The translations under genes were made by a program, and so were the position numbers. 63,601 nt of DNA from Leptospiraceae bacterium. GTDB taxonomy: Bacteria > Spirochaetota > Leptospiria > Leptospirales > Leptonemataceae. A model generated the notes under the pieces. The model ran no database searches. It saw only the letters and a program-made list of their open reading frames with translations, and had not been told where the DNA came from. The stretch lies in NCBI GenBank assembly GCA_026005135.1, contig BPKM01000010.1:1-63601 (forward strand). Reading direction: 5' to 3'. Shown here one piece after another: positions 26,369-35,578 of this stretch (its first letter is position 1; each line of letters opens with the position of its first letter).

Positions 26369-28684
26369 TTATCGAATTAATTCTAAAAATTTTTTATTGT
26401 ATTGTTCAATAATATTTTGTGCTTTAATACGAATTTCTTTTCTATTTTCTTTATCTATCAAAAAAATACTTTGTATATCTAAATTTTCAAAAAACCATTT
26501 ATAAAGTTCTGGTATTTTAGTCTGGATATGTAAACCACCTGTTAGATTTTCCATAACAAGGAGAGAATAATAAATAGCAAATTGAAATTTTATTTCTTCT
26601 TTCGAAAAGAGTCTTATTTTTTTTAGTTCTTTTTCTGAGTAGTTTTGATTTTTATAAATTTTTAATAATATTTCTCGAAATGTTAGTTTCGTTGTTTTGT
26701 AATATAAAATTGTATCTGGTAAACAATCAAAAACAAATTGTCCAATAGCAAAAAAGAAAGCTGGTATTGTATTAACACGAATTCCAAGATAAATTTTCTT
26801 TAAAAGTTCAGCATTATCACCTCCAATCGGATAATAGAGTGTGTGATTTTTTTTATTATACCATGCACCTGTTAATATATAATGGGTTTCTTTAATTCCG
26901 ACTTCATTAATAAATCTTTTTTCTCCTATAATTTTATTTTTATACTGAGGAAAATGAGATGAAGGAATTTCTTTTAGTGGATAGCAGGAACCTGGAATTA
27001 AAAGAATTGTCATATTTAATAAATTTTCTGAACCTTTAATTTGTTTTAAAATATTTCCACGCTGTATTTCTCTTTTTAATAGATTTTTATCTACAAGTTG
27101 TAATAAATCCAATAAACATTCTATAGTAATTGATGTATTTAATTCTAATTGAGTTATTTCTGGTAAATCTTTTTGAAAATGGATTTGATGTTTCCATAAT
27201 TTTAAAACGGGATTTAATGTTAATATACCATGTTTTTCATTATATAATAAAGAATAATCATTCGAAGCCATACGAATTGGTTTTAATCGTTCTTTAATAA
27301 GATTTTTAAAATATTCAAGAATTTCTTTTTCGTGAAATGGATTACCTGTGATTAAATTCTTAGGAAAATTATTATTATTAATATATTTAGGATTGGGTAT
27401 AAATTCTCTATAAGTAAAAGATAGACTTTTTTTATAAAATCCAATAATTTTATAATTTATTTCTGAAAATTGTTTAATACTATCTAAAATCTGTTTTTTT
27501 AGTATATTTTCTTGAATATCTTTTAGATCCTTAAAATATATAGGGAAATCAAAAATATTCTTTATTTTTTTATTTTCGTATAATGTAATAAAATAGTATA
27601 AATATAAATTATGTTTTAAATTTAAAAATTCTGTTAATTGAAAAATAAGATTGATTTTTTCTTGCTGTAAAAGATTTTCTTTTTCTGTGTTTTTAATTTG
27701 TTCTAATATTTTATCTGAGATATTTATATTTTCTTTCTTTATTCTATTATAGAGGATTTTTATTTGATGGATTTTTTCTTTATGAATTTGATTTTCTAAA
27801 TATAAAATTTTACGAATAAATCGCTCTATTTCCTGCGGAAAGATTGTATATTCATTTAATAAAAAAAAGTATTTATATTCATTATTTATCATTTGATGAT
27901 TAAATAAATATTCTAAAATTATTTTTCTTTCGAAATAGCTTAAATCGTAGAATATATCATTTTGTGTTATTTTAAAATAAATATTATTAAGTATAATATT
28001 TTCTAATGAAATTTTCTCTTTTTTAATGATTTCTATTAAATATTGATTTAAGTTTTTTTTTATAAAATCAAAAAATTCATTTTTATATAAATTCTTTACA
28101 AAATTATTAATATTTTCATAAAATTCTAATTTTGTATTTTCATATTCCCATAATTCTTTATAAGGAGATAGAAAATGATTTATATCTTCCGTTAAATCTG
28201 TTAAATATTCACTTAAATAAAAGATTCTAAATTTTGTTTTATAGTTTTTACTAATTTCGTATTCATTTATAATTTTATTATGAATTGGAGCAGGTACATT
28301 CGTCCATTCTGGATTTTCAGGTATTCCTAAATCAAGAAAAATAGAAGATTTTATAAATTTTTTTATATATAAGTTTTTATCATTTAATGATAAACTTCTG
28401 GCTAACATTATATCAATATATTTATACCATAAATAATGAAAGCGATAAGAACATTCTAAAGAAAATTCTGTTAGTTGTTTATCTAATTCTTCTAACGGTA
28501 GATACCAGTCTATAGGTTTTAATGGTTTTTGAAAGATACTCCATTTTTGAGAAAATATATATTCTGGATTAAAATCTATTGTTTGAAAATTGACTTTTCT
28601 CTGAATATAATATAATTTACCATCACTTCGCTTATGGACACCAGCAAGTTTATCTTTCTCTACTGCATCAAATAGTTCTTTCAT
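26369..28684 (-). CDS. Large protein of unknown function, paired with the HD-GYP-like gene
   Basis: A 771-residue protein with no domain I recognise. It has no signal peptide. It opens with LAGVHKRSDGKLYYIQRKVNF and is highly charged, Tyr/Phe/Ile/Lys-rich and probably mostly helical in the first 400 residues. More conserved-looking blocks occur late (TILLIPGSCYPLKEIPSSHFPQ, ILTGAWYNKKNHTLYYPIGGDNAELLKKIYLG, FAIGQFVFDCLPDTILYYKT). Its start follows the stop of the degenerate HD-GYP gene by only 4 bp, so the two are one transcription unit and probably act together. Confidence 0.7.
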   Translation of the reverse strand: MKELFDAVEKDKLAGVHKRSDGKLYYIQRKVNFQTIDFNPEYIFSQKWSIFQKPLKPIDWYLPLEELDKQLTEFSLECSYRFHYLWYKYIDIMLARSLSLNDKNLYIKKFIKSSIFLDLGIPENPEWTNVPAPIHNKIINEYEISKNYKTKFRIFYLSEYLTDLTEDINHFLSPYKELWEYENTKLEFYENINNFVKNLYKNEFFDFIKKNLNQYLIEIIKKEKISLENIILNNIYFKITQNDIFYDLSYFERKIILEYLFNHQMINNEYKYFFLLNEYTIFPQEIERFIRKILYLENQIHKEKIHQIKILYNRIKKENINISDKILEQIKNTEKENLLQQEKINLIFQLTEFLNLKHNLYLYYFITLYENKKIKNIFDFPIYFKDLKDIQENILKKQILDSIKQFSEINYKIIGFYKKSLSFTYREFIPNPKYINNNNFPKNLITGNPFHEKEILEYFKNLIKERLKPIRMASNDYSLLYNEKHGILTLNPVLKLWKHQIHFQKDLPEITQLELNTSITIECLLDLLQLVDKNLLKREIQRGNILKQIKGSENLLNMTILLIPGSCYPLKEIPSSHFPQYKNKIIGEKRFINEVGIKETHYILTGAWYNKKNHTLYYPIGGDNAELLKKIYLGIRVNTIPAFFFAIGQFVFDCLPDTILYYKTTKLTFREILLKIYKNQNYSEKELKKIRLFSKEEIKFQFAIYYSLLVMENLTGGLHIQTKIPELYKWFFENLDIQSIFLIDKENRKEIRIKAQNIIEQYNKKFLELIR

Positions 28685-28688
28685 TTTT

Positions 28689-30176
28689 TTAAATGTTTAC
28701 TTTACCTATATGGATTGTATCCTTAGTATATTTTCCTTTCATTAATTTATATAATATTTCGTATAATTCTTCATCATACTCTGGATTTACAATATATATA
28801 ATTTTTCTTGTATCGTCCTGTAATAATTCAAAATGCGCATATCGCTTATCTATTTGCATTTGATTAAAATCAAAACCAGCTATATGTAATTTGGGAGTAT
28901 TTTTAAATATAGGTTTTACTGTTGCAATTCTATCTACACCAGGTTTACTTTGGTATCTTGATGTATTCGTTACCTGACCTGCTTCAAAATAAATTTTTCC
29001 ACTAGGTGTCATACAGGTCATAATAACAAAATCCCCTTCGCGAATTGCTTTTTTATTATCACATAAGCTAATTGCAGTATGATCTAAGAATTCACGTATT
29101 ACTCTATCAGGATATGTAAAATAAGAATTATTGACAATCATTTGAACAGCTCTTATAGGAGAAAAAGCATTACGCCATGGAACTTTGGAAGTAAGAGAAG
29201 CAAATTCTGATGCAATACATAGAATTGCTGCATCTTCATCATAGGGTAAATCTTCTTTTAATAGTTTTAATTGTGTATCAATATCATCAACTATTACTTT
29301 TTTCTTAGGATCTTCAAAAAATTTTAATTGAATTTCTTTCAGTTTTTTTAATAAAAAATCCTTAGTGGGATAATTATTCGTATTAATATCATATCTCATT
29401 GGTCTATGATGAACTAATATATTTCTTTTGATATTTGGATGGATAGAAGGTTCATGTGCAATTAAGAGATATGATAGTAATGGATGACTTTTAATATAAT
29501 TCATTTCTTTAATATCTAAAAAAGCTTTATCTGGAATATTCATTTTTGCATAGCTAATATCACATAATAATGCACTCATCATTAGATGGTTTACTCTTCT
29601 ATAAAAAGAACCATCTTCTTTGTAATATTGGGCAGAAATTCCTCTTGTTTTCATAGCCATTGCGACAACAACTCGTTTTGTTGCTAATTCAATTTCATAT
29701 TCATGCTTTTTACCTGCTAATAATTCTATAATATTAATTAATCCAGTTAAAGAATCTGGATTACTTTCAAAATCTTTAAAAACCTGTGTTAATTTTTCAC
29801 TTGTTTTTCGAGCATGAATCGATGTAATTGCTGTTTTTTTTAGTGTTGAAAAAATTTGTTTTGTTTCTTGTGTTAAATCTTTTGCATTTTTTTCTGTTAA
29901 TAATTTTGTATCAGTAAAACCTTCTGGAATATCTCTTTGTTTTTCTTCTTTAATACCTAAGGTTTCACTATCTTCAACATCGTAATATAAGGTCCCTTGT
30001 TGTGTATAGCGAAATAATCGATCAATCTCCACTTCTGTAGCATTTTTTTTCTTATAAATTACAATCTGACCTTCTTTATTGTAAAAGTGAACTGGAATTT
30101 CTTTTGTTTCTGCAATTTGTTGCATGATTTCTGGTGTAAACGTAAATAATCTAAATTCTTTTTTTTTCTGTTCCAT
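28689..30176 (-). CDS. Degenerate HD-GYP-like protein
   Basis: About 495 residues from the ATG at 30176, which has ribosome site AGAAGGAA; an in-frame ATG at 30197 lacks one. From about residue 195 the pattern follows HD-GYP phosphodiesterases: MMSALLCDISYAKMNIPDKAFL, KSHPLLSYLLIAHE, NILVHHRPMRYD and TNNYP. However the HD dyad is CD, the HHE is HHR and the GYP is NYP. Several metal or substrate residues are therefore changed, and the protein is probably inactive against cyclic di-GMP or a sensor. The N-terminal 190 residues are not recognised. The C-terminal part (VRIREGDFVIM-like segment, GKIYFEAGQV) looks beta-rich and may be a further small domain. It is followed after 4 bp by the 771-residue gene. 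Confidence 0.7.
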   Translation of the reverse strand: MEQKKKEFRLFTFTPEIMQQIAETKEIPVHFYNKEGQIVIYKKKNATEVEIDRLFRYTQQGTLYYDVEDSETLGIKEEKQRDIPEGFTDTKLLTEKNAKDLTQETKQIFSTLKKTAITSIHARKTSEKLTQVFKDFESNPDSLTGLINIIELLAGKKHEYEIELATKRVVVAMAMKTRGISAQYYKEDGSFYRRVNHLMMSALLCDISYAKMNIPDKAFLDIKEMNYIKSHPLLSYLLIAHEPSIHPNIKRNILVHHRPMRYDINTNNYPTKDFLLKKLKEIQLKFFEDPKKKVIVDDIDTQLKLLKEDLPYDEDAAILCIASEFASLTSKVPWRNAFSPIRAVQMIVNNSYFTYPDRVIREFLDHTAISLCDNKKAIREGDFVIMTCMTPSGKIYFEAGQVTNTSRYQSKPGVDRIATVKPIFKNTPKLHIAGFDFNQMQIDKRYAHFELLQDDTRKIIYIVNPEYDEELYEILYKLMKGKYTKDTIHIGKVNI

Positions 30177-30295
30177 AGTTCCTTCTCTAAAATACAATTT
30201 AATTCAATAAGTTTTTATGAAAAACAAAATTTATTTTTAACAACAGACGTTATATTTCCAAAAATTAGAAAAAAATATTTTTTTTATCTTGAATT

Positions 30296-30473
30296 GGCTC
30301 TGTTGCATAAAAGTTAATTATCTTCTATTTATAAAAATATTTATCAACATTTTTAGACAATTATTCGTGATATAAAAAAAGTATTAAATTTTTAAAGGTA
30401 TGTTTGTAATATTTGAAAAAATTTCGCTTTTATAAAAGATTTTGGTTTAAAATAGTAGTTATGCAACAAAGCC
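30296..30473 (+). mobile_element. 178-bp MITE, intact copy with 9-bp target duplication
   Basis: The left end GGCTCTGTTGCATAA and right end TTATGCAACAAAGCC are inverted repeats differing at one base. The perfect direct repeat TCTTGAATT flanks the element (30287-30295 and 30474-30482). The interior is AT-rich and has no reading frame. Ends of the GGCTTTGTTG type plus a 9-bp duplication are those of the IS903 branch of the IS5 family, so an element of that kind probably moved it; no transposase gene is in the window. It sits between the divergent HD-GYP-like and ccr genes. The remaining gap, 30177-30286 and 30483-30587, is AT-rich and shows no further gene; a weak AATACT/AGTATT hairpin is near 30489. 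Confidence 0.93.
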
Positions 30474-30587
30474 TCTTGAATTCAAAACAATACTATTTTA
30501 AAAGTATTAAAAACTAATAAAAAATCTAACTTGAATTTGTGCTAAAAAAAAGTGGTAAATAAACTTTAACATTAAAATTTGGTTTTT

Positions 30588-31838
30588 ATGGAAAATAGAC
30601 CAGAAATTGTACCAATTGGGGAATTACCTCCTGTAGGTGTAGTTCCTAAGAAGATGTATGCACAGGTAATTCGTGCAGAACGTTTTGGAGATCCCATAAA
30701 GGCTTTTCAAATAGAGGAAATTCCAGTACCAGAACCGGGACCAAGAGAAGTTCTCGTTGCAGTTATGGCTGCTGGGGTTAATTATAATAATGTTTGGGCA
30801 GCACTTGGTTATCCTGTTAATGTAATAGCAGCACGTCAAAAGAAAGGCGAAAAAGAAGACTTTCATATTGGTGGTTCCGATGCATCTGGAATAGTCTATA
30901 AAGTTGGTAGTGAAGTAAAAAATGTCAAAGTAGGTGATCATGTAGTAATTCATTGTGGTCAATGGGATCATGATGACCCATGGGTTAAGGCTGGTAAAGA
31001 TCCTATGCTTGCACCATCTCAAAGAATATGGGGATATGAAACGAATTGGGGTTCATTTGCTCAATTTACCTTAGTTCAGGATCATCAATGTTTACCAAAA
31101 CCAAAACATTTAACATGGGAACAGGCAGCTGCTTATATGTTAGTTGGAGCTACTGCTTATAGAATGCTTCATCATTGGGAACCTAATACCGTAAAAGAAG
31201 ATGATGTAGTTTTAGTATGGGGTGGTGCAGGTGGTTTAGGTAGTATGGCTATCCAGATTGCAAAAGCAGCTGGTGCAACTGTTGTAGCAGTTGTTTCTGA
31301 TGATTCTAAGATAGAATGGTGTAAAAAACTTGGTGCTGATGGAGTAATTAATCGAAAGAAATTTAATCATTGGGGAGCATTAACCAGTGATATAAATAAA
31401 CCAGAAGTTTTCGCAGAATGGGTAAAAAAAGCAAGAGAATTTGGAAAAGCAATCTGGGAATTTACTAATAAAAGAAATCCAACGATTGTTTTTGAACATC
31501 CAGGCGAATCTACTATTCCAACATCTATATTTGTTTGTGAGACTGGTGGAATGGTTGTAATTTGTGCTGGAACAACAGGATATAATGCAACTGTTGATTT
31601 AAGATACTTATGGATGAGGCAAAAACGATTACAGGGTTCCCATTTTGCTAATGATGAAGATTGTAAAAATTTTAATGATTTAGTAATACAGAAAAAGGTT
31701 GATCCCTGTTTGACTAAGGTTTTTAAATTCGAAGAAACAGGATTATGCCATCAAATTATGAAGGAAAATAAACATCCACCAGGAAACATGGCAATACTTG
31801 TTGGAGCACCAAAAGAAGGATTAGGAATAGAAGAATAA
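30588..31838 (+). CDS. ccr: Crotonyl-CoA carboxylase/reductase
   Basis: A 416-residue medium-chain dehydrogenase/reductase. It reductively carboxylates crotonyl-CoA to ethylmalonyl-CoA with NADPH and CO2, the key step of the ethylmalonyl-CoA pathway, or makes extender units. Family features: [17 protein letters not shown] near residue 65 (the Asn of the CO2 pocket), [14 protein letters not shown], the nucleotide loop [20 protein letters not shown], and [14 protein letters not shown] (the His of the CO2 pocket). Those elements separate it from ordinary enoyl-CoA reductases. ATG 30588 is preferred to the upstream TTG at 30579. The next gene starts 6 bp after its stop. A double MaoC hydratase at 17354-18586 may belong to the same pathway. 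Confidence 0.92.
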   Translation: MENRPEIVPIGELPPVGVVPKKMYAQVIRAERFGDPIKAFQIEEIPVPEPGPREVLVAVMAAGVNYNNVWAALGYPVNVIAARQKKGEKEDFHIGGSDASGIVYKVGSEVKNVKVGDHVVIHCGQWDHDDPWVKAGKDPMLAPSQRIWGYETNWGSFAQFTLVQDHQCLPKPKHLTWEQAAAYMLVGATAYRMLHHWEPNTVKEDDVVLVWGGAGGLGSMAIQIAKAAGATVVAVVSDDSKIEWCKKLGADGVINRKKFNHWGALTSDINKPEVFAEWVKKAREFGKAIWEFTNKRNPTIVFEHPGESTIPTSIFVCETGGMVVICAGTTGYNATVDLRYLWMRQKRLQGSHFANDEDCKNFNDLVIQKKVDPCLTKVFKFEETGLCHQIMKENKHPPGNMAILVGAPKEGLGIEE

Positions 31839-31844
31839 AACTAA

Positions 31845-33884
31845 ATGTATAAAAATTTTTTGTGGTTACTTCAGCATGTTTTAAGATACCGATCCCAATT
31901 TTTTTTGGGATTGGTACTTGCTTTTTTTGTTGCTATTTTTAATGGAATAAGTTTAACATTATTTATTCCTTTATTTGATGCTTTAGGGGATAAAGATACA
32001 GAATTTGTAATTCAATTTTCTGAACAGGAAAGAAAGATTATACAAAAATCAATTTTTTTGTATATTACTTCAAGTTCGCATATTTTAGAATTTTATGAGT
32101 TTACACAAAATTTAAATAAAAATCCAGAATTTTATATAGTTCCCGAAGCACCTAAAAAAATTAATAAAATTTTAGCAAATAAATATTTATATTATTTAAA
32201 TAAACTTTCAAAAGAGAAATTTAAAGATTTTACTACTATTGAAAGACTACAAATCAATTATATTATAAGACCTAAATTAAATATTAATGCTTCTGGTTAT
32301 TCTGCATTAAAAATTGTTTATTTGTCTTGTTTGATTTTATTTATTGTGTATTTAATTAAGTTAATTTTGCATTTAATTTCAATTCGATTTATTGCTGGAG
32401 CAGGTTATAAAGCAATTAGAGATATTAGAAAAAAATTATATAAAAAACTTAGAGAATTACCATTAAATTATTTTTATAAAGAAAAAACAGGATATTTAAT
32501 GAGTCGATTAGTAAATGATGTAGAATTTATAGCCCCAGTTATTTCAAGTAATTTAAGAGATTCTATAACTAATATTTTTTATTTAATTACGCATTTAGCT
32601 TTGTTGATTTATTTAAATTATAAATTATTTTTAATTTCTTCTTTTACTGTACCATTGATTCTAATTCCTATGATTTTTATTTTACGAAAAATAGGTAAAT
32701 CTTCTCATAGAACACAAAATTTATTAGCAGAATTATCTTCTATTTTACAGGAATTCTTAGGAGGGATAAAAACTATACGTTCATTTGTAATCGAAGACAA
32801 AATATTAAAACAATTAAAAGAAAAAAATCATCGATTTAGCTGGCGCAGTTTTAAAGAAATTTTCTATTTAAGAATGGGACCAAATATTATAGAATTAACA
32901 TCAACATTATATACATTGGCAATTATTGTTCTTGGCGTATATTATATTGATCATACAAATTTTACGGGTGGTGAATTTTTTGCTTTTTTGCTTACAACTT
33001 TATTTATAATTAGACCAGTTATTCAGCTTTCAAGTATGATAGGGAAAATCCAACAAGCATCGGTTGCTGCCAATCGCATTATTGAATTTTTGAATATACC
33101 CTCAGATATAAAAAATCCAGTTAAACCAAAACAAAAAAAACCTTTAAAAGATTCAATTGTTTTTGAAAATATATCATTTATATATCCAGAAACTACCAAA
33201 AAGGTATTAGATAATATTTCTTTTAAAGTAAAAATAGGACAAACAGTAGCAATTGTTGGAGAAAGTGGTAGTGGTAAATCGACCTTAATGGATTTACTTG
33301 CGCGTTTCTTTGATCCAACAGATGGAAGAATTTTATTTGATGGTATAGATATTCGAGATTTTGATATTCATGATCATAGAAGTAGAATTGGAATTGTACA
33401 GCAAGAAACATTTCTTTTTCATGGTACTATTAAAGAAAATATTGCTTATGGTTCACCCAATTATTCTATGAAAGATATAGAACGTGCTGCACGTTTAGCC
33501 TTTGCACATGATTTTATAATGCAATTACCAGAAGGCTACGATACGATTATTGGAGAAAGAGGAGTGAATCTATCTGGAGGACAAAGACAACGGATTGCTA
33601 TTGCAAGGGCAATTTATTATAATCCAGAAATATTAATTTTTGATGAAGCAACATCTGCTTTAGATACAAAAAGCGAAAAACTTTTACAAAAAGCATTAGA
33701 ACGATTATTAGTTAATCGAACTACCTTTATAATTGCTCACCGTTTATCAACTATTGAAAAGGCAGATTTAATTGTTGTTTTAAGTCAGGGAAGGATTGTA
33801 GATATAGGAACACATGAAACACTTATTAAAAAAGATGGTCTTTATGCAAAGCTTCAAAAAATTAGTCGTGAAGTCTTAGAATAA
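31845..33884 (+). CDS. ABC exporter, MsbA-like (fused membrane and ATPase domains)
   Basis: A 679-residue half transporter. The membrane domain spans about residues 15-400, with an unusual charged insertion of about 120 residues between the first helix (FFLGLVLAFFVAIFNGISL) and the second (YLSCLILFIVYLIKLIL). The ATPase domain has Walker A GESGSGKST, Q loop, signature LSGGQRQRIAIARAI, Walker B ILIFDEATSALD and the switch His in IAHRLST. This is the arrangement of lipid-A/lipid or drug exporters such as MsbA; Leptospirales make lipopolysaccharide, so MsbA is plausible but unproven. It follows ccr by 6 bp. Confidence 0.88.
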   Translation: MYKNFLWLLQHVLRYRSQFFLGLVLAFFVAIFNGISLTLFIPLFDALGDKDTEFVIQFSEQERKIIQKSIFLYITSSSHILEFYEFTQNLNKNPEFYIVPEAPKKINKILANKYLYYLNKLSKEKFKDFTTIERLQINYIIRPKLNINASGYSALKIVYLSCLILFIVYLIKLILHLISIRFIAGAGYKAIRDIRKKLYKKLRELPLNYFYKEKTGYLMSRLVNDVEFIAPVISSNLRDSITNIFYLITHLALLIYLNYKLFLISSFTVPLILIPMIFILRKIGKSSHRTQNLLAELSSILQEFLGGIKTIRSFVIEDKILKQLKEKNHRFSWRSFKEIFYLRMGPNIIELTSTLYTLAIIVLGVYYIDHTNFTGGEFFAFLLTTLFIIRPVIQLSSMIGKIQQASVAANRIIEFLNIPSDIKNPVKPKQKKPLKDSIVFENISFIYPETTKKVLDNISFKVKIGQTVAIVGESGSGKSTLMDLLARFFDPTDGRILFDGIDIRDFDIHDHRSRIGIVQQETFLFHGTIKENIAYGSPNYSMKDIERAARLAFAHDFIMQLPEGYDTIIGERGVNLSGGQRQRIAIARAIYYNPEILIFDEATSALDTKSEKLLQKALERLLVNRTTFIIAHRLSTIEKADLIVVLSQGRIVDIGTHETLIKKDGLYAKLQKISREVLE

Positions 33885-33909
33885 ATTAATATAATATTAA
33901 GGATAGATT

Positions 33910-34329
33910 ATGCAAAAGGAAAAACATTTATTATTAGTAGATGATAATGACAAATATGCTAAAATTCTAACAGAATATTTTCAAAAAAAAAGTTATATAA
34001 TTGATAGGGCTTATGATGGAAAAGAAGCCTTAGAAATTTTACAAAGTAAAGACTTAAAATATTATGATATAATACTTACAGATATTACAATGGAATCTCA
34101 ATTAGCAGGTTTAACATTTTTAAAAAAAGCTCGCCAAATTGGTTATAAAGGAAAAATTATAATAGCAAGTACTGGATTCAATTATAGTATAGCAATGTTT
34201 TTGGCTCCATTGTTTTTGAATCATTTAAAAGTTGATTATTTAATTCCAAAAACATCTGTTTTAAAAAATCAAATAGAATTTTATCCCTGTAAATTTTTAG
34301 CAAATAAGGAAAAAGAAATTGTATTATAA
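33910..34329 (+). CDS. Stand-alone response-regulator receiver protein
   Basis: A 139-residue CheY-like domain without an output domain. Visible are the acidic pair LLVDDNDKYAK, the phosphorylation Asp in YDIILTDITMES, and a late Lys in LIPKTS. The C-terminal part is slightly irregular (FNYSIAMFLAPLFLNH instead of the usual beta4-alpha4 pattern). The start has ribosome site TAAGGA. No histidine kinase lies in the window. It sits between the ABC exporter and the LipL41 homologue. Confidence 0.85.
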   Translation: MQKEKHLLLVDDNDKYAKILTEYFQKKSYIIDRAYDGKEALEILQSKDLKYYDIILTDITMESQLAGLTFLKKARQIGYKGKIIIASTGFNYSIAMFLAPLFLNHLKVDYLIPKTSVLKNQIEFYPCKFLANKEKEIVL

Positions 34330-34400
34330 AATCGATTATATTCTAAATCGTTAAAACAAAAAAATCATAATTATATAAAAAAAAACTTGCATAAAATTAG

Positions 34401-34406
34401 TATAAT
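34401..34406 (+). promoter_or_regulatory. Possible -10 box of the LipL41-like gene
   Basis: A perfect TATAAT in the 107-bp gap before the abundant-lipoprotein candidate gene. No good -35 box lies 16-18 bp upstream; a TTGCAT is present but only 8 bp away. The match may be chance in this AT-rich DNA. Confidence 0.25.
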
Positions 34407-34457
34407 ATTAAATTATTACTATAGAGATTTAAAATTTTGTTATTTAAGGAAACTATT

Positions 34458-35546
34458 ATGAATTTATTACAGAAACGCTTTTTGATATTTTGGTTTTTAA
34501 GCTTATTGATTGGATGTGGTGCTACTGTCCCCATTAAATTTCCTAAATTTCCTGATGATACTGGTAAAAAATTAAGACAGGTTCTCGAAGGAAAAAAAAA
34601 GGTTGCTGTAATTGCAAAAGAATTACCACCTGCTGTAAAAAGGGGATTAGATCAATATGGTTTAGCAAGTGAATGGTCAGAAACCATTCGTGCAGCAATG
34701 AAAACAACCTTAGAAGAATATGGATATTATGCAGTTGTGGATATTGATAGTCGAAATGATCGTTATAATGAATTAGCTCGAAGTCAAACAGGTATAACTC
34801 GTATACAAAAATCCTTAGGACAGGAACTTAATGTTGATCATTTATTTTATGTAAATATGACGGCTGTGCCACGAGTAGAATGTAAAGTTGAACTTCTTAA
34901 AGATGCAACCGCTGCAGCGGCAGCAGCATTACAATTAGCAATGGCTGCAAGTGGGGCAGATGTAAAAACAGATAATACAACAATATCTAAACCAACGGGT
35001 GTATTATATTTAACAGTTTTTGTAGAAGGAACCTTAGTCAATATAGAAACAGGACGTTCTATTAGCTATTCCGTACAGGAACCTTATCGATTGGAAAATC
35101 AAGTAGGAAATCCTCAATGTCCTTCTGAATTAATGGCATTTAGTGAAGCATTAAAAGCAGCAACAAAAAAAATTGCAGATAAATTATCTCCTCGTGTTGT
35201 TGCAGTTCCATTGCCCTTAGAAGATGAGGATGATACAATTAAAGTTGGTGATGAAAAGACTATTAATCAATTATTACAAGATGGTATAAAATGGATTGAA
35301 GCAGGTGATGTAGAACAGGCAATTCAATCCTGGGAAGCAGCATTGGAAGAATCTGGTGGTACTTCTAAATCAGCATTATGGAATTTAGCAGCTGCTAAAT
35401 GGTATCAGGGAGATTTGGATCAAGCACAAAAATATTTTGATCAAGCAATAAAGTTAGGTGGCTCAGACTTCATGGATACTTCGAAAAGAAAAATTTATGC
35501 AATATTTAAACAGGAGAAAAAACGTATAGAAGAAGAGGAAGAATAA
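34458..35546 (+). CDS. LipL41-like outer-membrane lipoprotein with TPR end
   Basis: About 362 residues from ATG 34458 (ribosome site TAAGGA 7 bp upstream); an ATG at 34437 is less likely. The signal peptide MNLLQKRFLIFWFLSLLIGC ends in a lipobox and is followed by GATVPIKFPKFPDD. The body follows Leptospira LipL41 throughout: a DHLFYVNMTAVPRVEC region, VSKPTGV-type SKPTGVLYLTVFVEGTLVNIETG, NPQCPSELM, DKLSPRVVAV. It ends in a tetratricopeptide-like stretch (ALWNLAAAKWYQGDLDQAQKYFDQAIKLG). LipL41 is a major lipoprotein of Leptospira membranes, reported to oligomerise and bind haemin. In Leptospira it is linked to the small chaperone gene lep, which I do not see here. Confidence 0.88.
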   Translation: MNLLQKRFLIFWFLSLLIGCGATVPIKFPKFPDDTGKKLRQVLEGKKKVAVIAKELPPAVKRGLDQYGLASEWSETIRAAMKTTLEEYGYYAVVDIDSRNDRYNELARSQTGITRIQKSLGQELNVDHLFYVNMTAVPRVECKVELLKDATAAAAAALQLAMAASGADVKTDNTTISKPTGVLYLTVFVEGTLVNIETGRSISYSVQEPYRLENQVGNPQCPSELMAFSEALKAATKKIADKLSPRVVAVPLPLEDEDDTIKVGDEKTINQLLQDGIKWIEAGDVEQAIQSWEAALEESGGTSKSALWNLAAAKWYQGDLDQAQKYFDQAIKLGGSDFMDTSKRKIYAIFKQEKKRIEEEEE

Positions 35547-35547
35547 A

Positions 35548-35578
35548 CTAAAAGGTTATTTTTGCCTTTTAGTCTTTT
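35548..35578. terminator. Bidirectional terminator between the LipL41-like gene and its convergent neighbour
   Basis: CTAAAAGG (35548-35555) pairs with CCTTTTAG (35565-35572), followed by TCTTTT. It begins one base after the LipL41-like stop, and the stop of the minus-strand gene (35569) lies in it. Confidence 0.75.

Noticed and set aside
30296..30473. MITE read as a small-RNA gene or conserved leader
   Set aside because: Perfect 9-bp flanking duplications and inverted ends at two unrelated places show insertion rather than a conserved leader.
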